Source of the DNA: Trichostrongylus colubriformis
Lineage: Eukaryota; Nematoda; Chromadorea; Rhabditida; Trichostrongylidae
Direction of reading: 5' to 3'
Length of the DNA stretch: 64,000 bases
NCBI GenBank assembly: GCA_963978905.1
Contig: OZ022257.1
Coordinates: 15,271,664 to 15,335,663 of the forward strand
Each line of letters begins with the position of its first letter. The first letter of the stretch is position 1. This document shows, piece by piece, positions 59,188 to 64,000 of this stretch. Under the pieces are notes generated by a model. The model ran no database searches. It saw nothing but the letters and a program-made list of their open reading frames with translations, and was not told the origin of the DNA. Both the position numbers and the translations under genes were made by a program.

Positions 59188-60198
59188 ATGGTTAAGAGTT
59201 CCTGCCACCGAATGTCCATAATCGAGCTTCACCTCCGAGGAGTTTCGGCACGCAAGATCCACCGCCGTCTTGGAGTTCACATCAGCGTTGTCTACAGGAC
59301 CATAAAACGATATGAAGATCTAGGAACTGAAGACGACCGTTTTAGACCTGGAAGACCCGTCTCCATTTCTACGGAGAGGAATCTCAAGAAGGTACGTGAA
59401 AGATTTCGCCGTAATCCCGAGAGGTCGGTTCGCCAAATGTCGCGAGAACTGAAGATAAAGGAGACTACCCTAAGGAGAATGGTTCGAAGTCTCGGACTGA
59501 AGGCATTCAAAAAGAATAAATGCCAAAAGCTCACTGATCGTCAGAAAATCAACAGGAAGGAGAGGTCGAAACTGTTGCTCAGAAGATTTGGAGACCAACG
59601 ACACCGCTCGATCCTGTTCACAGATGAGAAGCTGTTTACAGTTGAGCAAGCTGTCAACAAGCAGAACGATCGTGTTTATGGCGTTTCGAACCCGCATGCT
59701 ACCGTGAGCCGGTGTTCTCATCCTGCTTCAGTCATGGTTTTTGCTGGTATCACATCTGATGGGAAGACCCCACTGTGGTTCGTTCCAGAAGGAATAAAAA
59801 TCAACAGCCGAAACTACCTGGACCTGCTGAAGAAGGAATTGCTCCCCTGGGCTAACAGTCATTTTGGGAGTAGCCCATGGACGTTCCAGCAAGATGGGGC
59901 TCCTGCCCACAAGGCGAAAATCGTGCAGGACTGGTGCGAGGTCAGCTTCCCAGACTTCATCGCCTTCGACGAGTGGCCACCCAATTCTCCTGATTTAAAT
60001 CCCATGGATTATAGCGTGTGGTCTATCTTGGAAGCCAAAGCATGTTCGAAACCACATCGCTCCCTCGATTCGTTGAAGAAAACCCTCCTGAAAGCATGGG
60101 ACGATCTTGACACCACCTACTTGCGTGCCACCGTCGATGCGTTTCCAAAACGTCTCGAGGCCTGCGTTGAAGTCAACGGTGATGTGTTCGAAGTATAA
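59188..60198 (+). CDS. DD37D Tc1/mariner transposase, 336 aa, intact
   Basis: A cut-and-paste transposase. Residues about 1-50 and 65-105 form two helix-turn-helix DNA-binding domains separated by a RPGRP motif (53-57). The catalytic core has D146 (ILFTDEKLF), D236 (WTFQQDGAPAH) and D274 (SPDLNPMDYSVW), with 37 residues between the second and third aspartates. That spacing defines the DD37D (maT) clade, as distinct from DD34D mariner and DD34E Tc1. The end VEVNGDVFEV is mariner-like. The 336-residue length is normal for the family. It is intronless with no stop or frameshift. The start was chosen as the first ATG giving a complete N-terminal helix domain. Confidence 0.95.
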   Translation: MVKSSCHRMSIIELHLRGVSARKIHRRLGVHISVVYRTIKRYEDLGTEDDRFRPGRPVSISTERNLKKVRERFRRNPERSVRQMSRELKIKETTLRRMVRSLGLKAFKKNKCQKLTDRQKINRKERSKLLLRRFGDQRHRSILFTDEKLFTVEQAVNKQNDRVYGVSNPHATVSRCSHPASVMVFAGITSDGKTPLWFVPEGIKINSRNYLDLLKKELLPWANSHFGSSPWTFQQDGAPAHKAKIVQDWCEVSFPDFIAFDEWPPNSPDLNPMDYSVWSILEAKACSKPHRSLDSLKKTLLKAWDDLDTTYLRATVDAFPKRLEACVEVNGDVFEV

Positions 60199-60223
60199 TT
60201 CATTTTTCACTTAGTAGCAGACC

Positions 60224-60229
60224 AATAAA
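60224..60229 (+). terminator. Polyadenylation signal of the transposase gene
   Basis: AATAAA 25 bp beyond the transposase stop and inside the element, before the right terminal repeat. Confidence 0.6.
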
Positions 60230-60515
60230 TGTTATGGAGGTTTCGGTTTTTCCAAATGCTTTAATTGTCATGCTATGCGACTTCGATTTCGATTCGCTAT
60301 AATTATGGCGCACCCTGTATGCATGGTGAAAATGCCATCGTTGACTTCATTAATTTTCGCAATCCAGAATCTGATCATGATGGCATAATTTTCTAAACCA
60401 GATCGTTGGCAAAATTCTGTAGATTCCAATGGTTTTTATTTCGACAAATAAGGTTGTGTCAGAGCGAAGTTACGGCCAGTCATGCTTTGGCCATTTATTC
60501 TGCATACACCTAATA

Positions 60516-60928
60516 TTATTTCGCAAAGTAATTCTTTCAGCTAATGCAAACAACGCCGAAACGAATGCAACGACATTCATCGCTCTTTGATGCTTCACTT
60601 ATCGCACCCTATTTTCTAATCAGAGATCAGGAAGACTGGAACGCGTTTCACATAACAAGTCGAGATCAGTCAGAGCCAAAACATGACTGAAAACACAGCA
60701 AAATTAGACGTTGGCACAGCCCTCAGATTACCAAAAACGACAGCATTTGACTTGGTCAAACGTCGTGTTCTTCGGGGAAGCCAATCCCAAGTTATTTACA
60801 TCGGGCACGCAAAGATCATTGAAGTTATTAGAGAACATTATAGATACCCATGGGAGCTTTTCAATTCTCTTCTGTGTCGTCGTGTGTATATCATGGACCA
60901 CCGCCTGTGGTCAGCGCTACGAGCTTAA
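60516..60928. other. Short unassigned stretch between two palindromes
   Basis: Contains an 81-codon frame (60683-60928) and an overlapping one, both without motifs. No exon is supported. Confidence 0.35.
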
Positions 60929-61130
60929 AGGAAAGGCTCCCGGGTCACCGTGGCCATTCGAGATGAGTTGTATATCCTCCTATGTAGTTTCGAGCGGGGA
61001 TCTCAAATCCGCCCTCCAAATCTGCTAAACGATTCTGGAAAGGAAGTTACGGAGGCCTGAAAGTCCTGAAAGATACGGCGCAAAGCGCAGGTGCTGGTCA
61101 TATATGGCTCGAGAAACTACGCTTTCAGTG

Positions 61131-61200
61131 GTCGGATGGAGCAGCTGGTAGCGTGACGGGATACGAATTGTGGCATGAGGGTTCGAACCCTTGATGCAAC
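61131..61200 (+). tRNA. tRNA-like motif in left arm (probable pseudo-tRNA)
   Basis: TGGAGCAGCTGGTAGCGTGA matches an A box and D-arm. GAGGGTTCGAACCCTTG is a perfect B box and T-arm at the expected distance. The anticodon stem and acceptor do not fold well. A mirror copy is at 62604-62673, minus strand. Confidence 0.35.
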
Positions 61201-62603
61201 TGCTGCTTTTGCTTTGAGTGTTTTCTAAACGTTTGCAAAACGCTTTTACGCTTCATTGAAGCATCCCGTGCCCCCCACTAATGAGTAATATGTTATTGGT
61301 TCTTTCCTGCATAATTGAATTTCTGCCCATCTTTTTTACCCTATTGTTCTGCGATTGTGAGGAATTTGGCGTTGTTGCGTAAAATGACTATGATATTCGT
61401 GTTCAGGGGCTCGAATTACCACTCTGTGCAAATTTTCAGCCAAATCGAGTTTTTGGCCCAACTTCGGAAAATGGGGGTGCCGAGGGGATAAGTAGTAGTT
61501 TTTGAATTTTTTCCTACAAAAAATTATGCAACCTGAACAAAGGTAATCTAGACATATCTAGTACAGATGCTCATGACAAATATGTACGTAACAGGCGTCA
61601 AATAAGGGCATTTTCCTGGCAAGGGTCAACGACTTCGACTTCGTTGAATGGGCTGCCAGCCAATAGATCACGTATTTTTCCGAAGTTTGGTCAAATTCTC
61701 AAACTGGCTAAAAACTTCTTCCTTGGGATTATTTAATTCCCTGAACACGAGAAACACACTGGTTCTGCACGAGAGCGAGTGGCTCGCGCGCTATGGGCTC
61801 CCGAACTTACCGCATAATAGTATTATTTGTTCAGAAAAACCTCCATAACTCCACTCCCAGAATCGTTTAGCAGATTTGGAGGGCAGAATTGAGATTCCCA
61901 TTTGAAACTACATAGAATCGTACACAATTGATTTTGAATGGTCAGGGAGCGGAGTTACGGAGCGTTTCATGAATAACTGGTCTATTACAGGGTACGTTCG
62001 GAAGTCTATGGCGCGCGAGCCAGACGTTTTCGCGCAAAATCAGATCCATTTTCGTTCTTTTGGGACCAAACCATCCCACAGTACAAGTTTTTAGCCAATT
62101 CGAGAACTTGACCGAATTTCGGAAAAATTCATGGGCTACTGGCTGGCAGCCCATTCAACGAAGGAGAAGTCGTTGACTCTTGCCAGGAAAATGCCCTTAT
62201 TTGACGCCTGTTACGTACATATTTGTCATGAGCATCTGTACTAGATATGTCTAGATTACCTTTGTTCAGGTTGCATGATTTTTGTAGGAAAAAAATCAAA
62301 AACTACTACTTATCCCCTCGGCACCCCCAATTTTCCGAAGTTGGGCCAAAAACTCGATTTGGCTGAAAATTTGCACAGAGGGGTAATTCGCGCCCCTGAA
62401 CACGAATATCATAGTCATTTTACGCAACAACGCCAAATTCCTCACAATCGCAGAGCAATAGAGTAAAAAAGATGGGCAGAATGTTCAATTATGCAGGAAA
62501 GAACCAATAACATATTACTCATTAGTGGGGGGCACGGGATGCTTCAATGAAGCGTAAAAGCGTTTTGCAAACGTTTAGAAAACACTCAAAGCAAAAGCAG
62601 CAG

Positions 62604-62673
62604 TTGCATCAAGGGTTCGAACCCTCATGCCACAATTCGTATCCCGTCACGCTACCAGCTGCTCCATCCGACC
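62604..62673 (-). tRNA. tRNA-like motif in right arm (mirror copy)
   Basis: The inverted counterpart of 61131-61200, with the same A-box and B-box words. Read outward, the two arms place internal RNA polymerase III promoter motifs facing each other. Confidence 0.35.
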
Positions 62674-62873
62674 ACTGACAGCGTAGTTTCTCGAGCCATA
62701 TATGACCAGCACCTGCGCTTTGCGCCGTATCTTTCAGGACTTTCAGGCCTCCGTAACTTCCTTTCCAGAATCGTTTAGCAGATTTAGAGGGCGGATTTGA
62801 GATCCCCGTTCGAAACTTCATAGGAGGATATACAACTCATCTCGAATGGCCACGGTGACCCGGGAGCCTTTCC

Positions 62874-64000
62874 GTTAGTTATCGCCGGCTCCATTTAGCC
62901 AACTTTTTAGTTGCCTTGCCACATTTGTTGTATGAAGCTTGGGGAGGAAGTGAAAAGGAAATGAAAAATATGGGAGATCAAAGGGGAAGAGGAAGATACG
63001 AAGTGATAAAGACAAGGAAAAGGAAAAAATTAAGTGGAGTAGCCTCCGAAAATGCCGTTATATACAGGACTAGACAACTGGTGAATCACTGTAAGGTAAG
63101 GGCCTGGACAAGTATTTGGTCGCTTGCATGCAGTTTATTCCCTTGGAGGCGTCACACCAGCTTCAAAGGCAGCTCCACTACAGAACTTTTCTTGAAAAGG
63201 TACAACTCTCCATTTCCAAGAAATTCGTTTTGCTCACAAGTCCACCTCAGTTCAAAAAAGCATTGCAGAAGTATTTCTCATGAGGGTTGATTGATGAGAC
63301 GATTATCTTTCTGAGCAGTTTTTTGACGTTGTTCTGCTGTTTATTCCACCATCTTAGTTCATTTTATCGCTTTAATTGTTTTTTTTTTTGCACGAATCTG
63401 GGTTATTTTTATTTGAGGTAATTCTCTCTTGGACGCAGTTCACTACACACTTGCATGGCCGTCATGCGCCCGAACTGGGAAACCGCCGCGTGCCGCTTCA
63501 GTCTAGAATCGTCAAGCAGCTCTCCTAAATCTTTATTTCACACACAACCTGCAATTTTACTTTACCACACAATTACACCCCCATTAAGTGACCTACGAGT
63601 GCAGGTACGGGCATTAAGAAGACCAGAAAAATGGAAGAAACAGCACTACTTCAATTTCAGTTTCTCGATTAAAGCACTCTACCGGTAAGATCCCCTAGGG
63701 CGTGTCACATAATGCAAGACGAGAACTTTTGCTGCAAAAATCCGTCCTTAAAGACAGTCCAGAATCTTCTTGGATAGGGGCTAGCCCTTGACCGTCATCG
63801 AATGAAACCCGCTGTGAAAGCCTACACTACCCAACAAAAGAACTCCCTAGCCTGCATCTCCACCTATCTGGCAAGAGCGCAGAGGATGATGGACAACGAC
63901 TGATCGAATCCAATCCTACGTCAAGGAACAGGATAGTTATGGTTATGCACTGTATTAAAAAAATCCTGGGAAAGTACGACCAAATCTGCACAAATGATAT
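62874..64000. other. Intergenic to window end, nothing recognised
   Basis: Frames at 62916-63290 (lysine/arginine-rich) and 63455-63688 show no known motif. A T run lies near 63380. No exon is supported. Confidence 0.35.

Larger units (their letters stand above)
59037..60317 (+). mobile_element. Complete Tc1/mariner element, DD37D (maT-like), 1281 bp
   Basis: The 26-bp perfect terminal inverted repeats begin CAGGGTGCGCCATAATTATA at 59037 and end with the exact complement at 60317. TA duplications sit at 59035-59036 and 60318-60319. The element contains one uninterrupted transposase gene with its own AATAAA at 60224-60229. Every visible part is intact, so it may be recently active. Confidence 0.93.
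58886..60450 (+). pseudogene. Mariner transposase C-terminus, right half, split by insertion
   Basis: PYSPDPSPTNDHFFRVLDAN, then LRQKKFADT, precedes the DD37D element. After it the same protein resumes as ENAIVDFINFRNPESDHDGI before a stop. Comparing with the left half restores the pre-insertion order exactly and places the target TA at GATAC-TA-TGCATGG. Two lesions (the insertion and a stop codon) make it non-functional. Confidence 0.75.
58530..60515. mobile_element. Palindrome of two mariner 3' ends, split by a DD37D transposon
   Basis: The outer ends TATTAGGTGTATGCAGAATA at 58530 and its inverse finishing at 60515 enclose two inverted copies of a mariner 3' region meeting near 58880 at CCGGGTGACT/GCACCCGG. 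Each half encodes the C-terminal part of a mariner transposase running outward. The right half is interrupted by the 1281-bp element at 59037-60317. Without it the palindrome would be about 705 bp. Confidence 0.75.
60929..62873. repeat. 1.94-kb palindrome with mirrored tRNA-like motifs
   Basis: Arms of about 960 bp mirror around 61901. Examples: GGAAAGGCTCCCGGGTCAC at 60930 against the inverse ending at 62873, and GTTTTTGGCCCAACTTCGGA near 61451 against its inverse near 62340. A subsegment (GAGGGCGGATTTGAGATCCC type) also occurs near the centre at 61870-61950. A diverged half-copy lies at 15943-16830. No transposase was found. Confidence 0.75.

Noticed and set aside
1..64000. CRISPR arrays, bacterial operons, riboswitches and rRNA
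   Set aside because: No regularly spaced short direct repeats, no Shine-Dalgarno-led gene clusters and no rRNA core motifs; the spliced genes show a eukaryotic nuclear sequence.

Overview
This looks like one stretch of a nematode chromosome, most likely a strongylid-type (clade V) parasite; the species cannot be fixed from the sequence alone. The evidence is spliced genes with nematode-style acceptors (TTTTCAG, TTTTTAG), introns from about 50 bp to 2 kb, an aquaglyceroporin that assembles cleanly from seven exons, and a dense layer of Tc1/mariner-type elements with TA target duplications. Coding density is low. Most long open frames are chance frames inside palindromic repeats. No CRISPR array, prokaryotic operon or rRNA gene was seen.

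Layout. 1-2.5 kb: nothing assignable. 2.5-4.7 kb: nested foldback elements, then a 737-bp MITE. 5.87-7.62 kb: two nested TA-flanked elements. 7.79-15.94 kb: one very large inverted duplication with arms of about 3.3 kb around a 1.45-kb spacer. Each arm carries the same two-exon gene, in divergent orientation, for a predicted 83-residue secreted peptide. All six exon differences between the copies are synonymous third-position changes, while the intron and flanks have diverged. The arms also hold a deleted mariner element, a minisatellite expanded only in the left arm, and a solo LTR inside that minisatellite. 15.9-22.1 kb: diverged repeats, a broken MITE and a tandem array of about 277-bp units. 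22.1-26 kb: a dispersed repeat carrying two later insertions, a 430-bp palindrome between TTAA sites and a 792-bp MITE.

27.25-32.85 kb (minus strand) is the best conserved gene, a complete 284-residue aquaglyceroporin. 33-51 kb is almost empty: weak ORFs, tRNA-like sequences and small MITEs. 53.1-54.0 kb (plus strand) holds a five-exon gene for an unrecognised 107-residue protein, with a TATA box and only phase-0 introns. 54.4-55.3 kb is a decayed mariner. 58.5-60.5 kb is a palindrome built from two mariner 3' ends and interrupted by a complete DD37D (maT-like) element with an intact 336-residue transposase, 26-bp terminal repeats and TA duplication. 60.9-62.9 kb is another near-2-kb palindrome with mirrored tRNA-like promoter motifs.

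The host genes show no pathway link to one another. The common theme is inverted duplication at every scale, from 190 bp to 8 kb. The secreted-peptide gene pair is the main candidate for undescribed biology.
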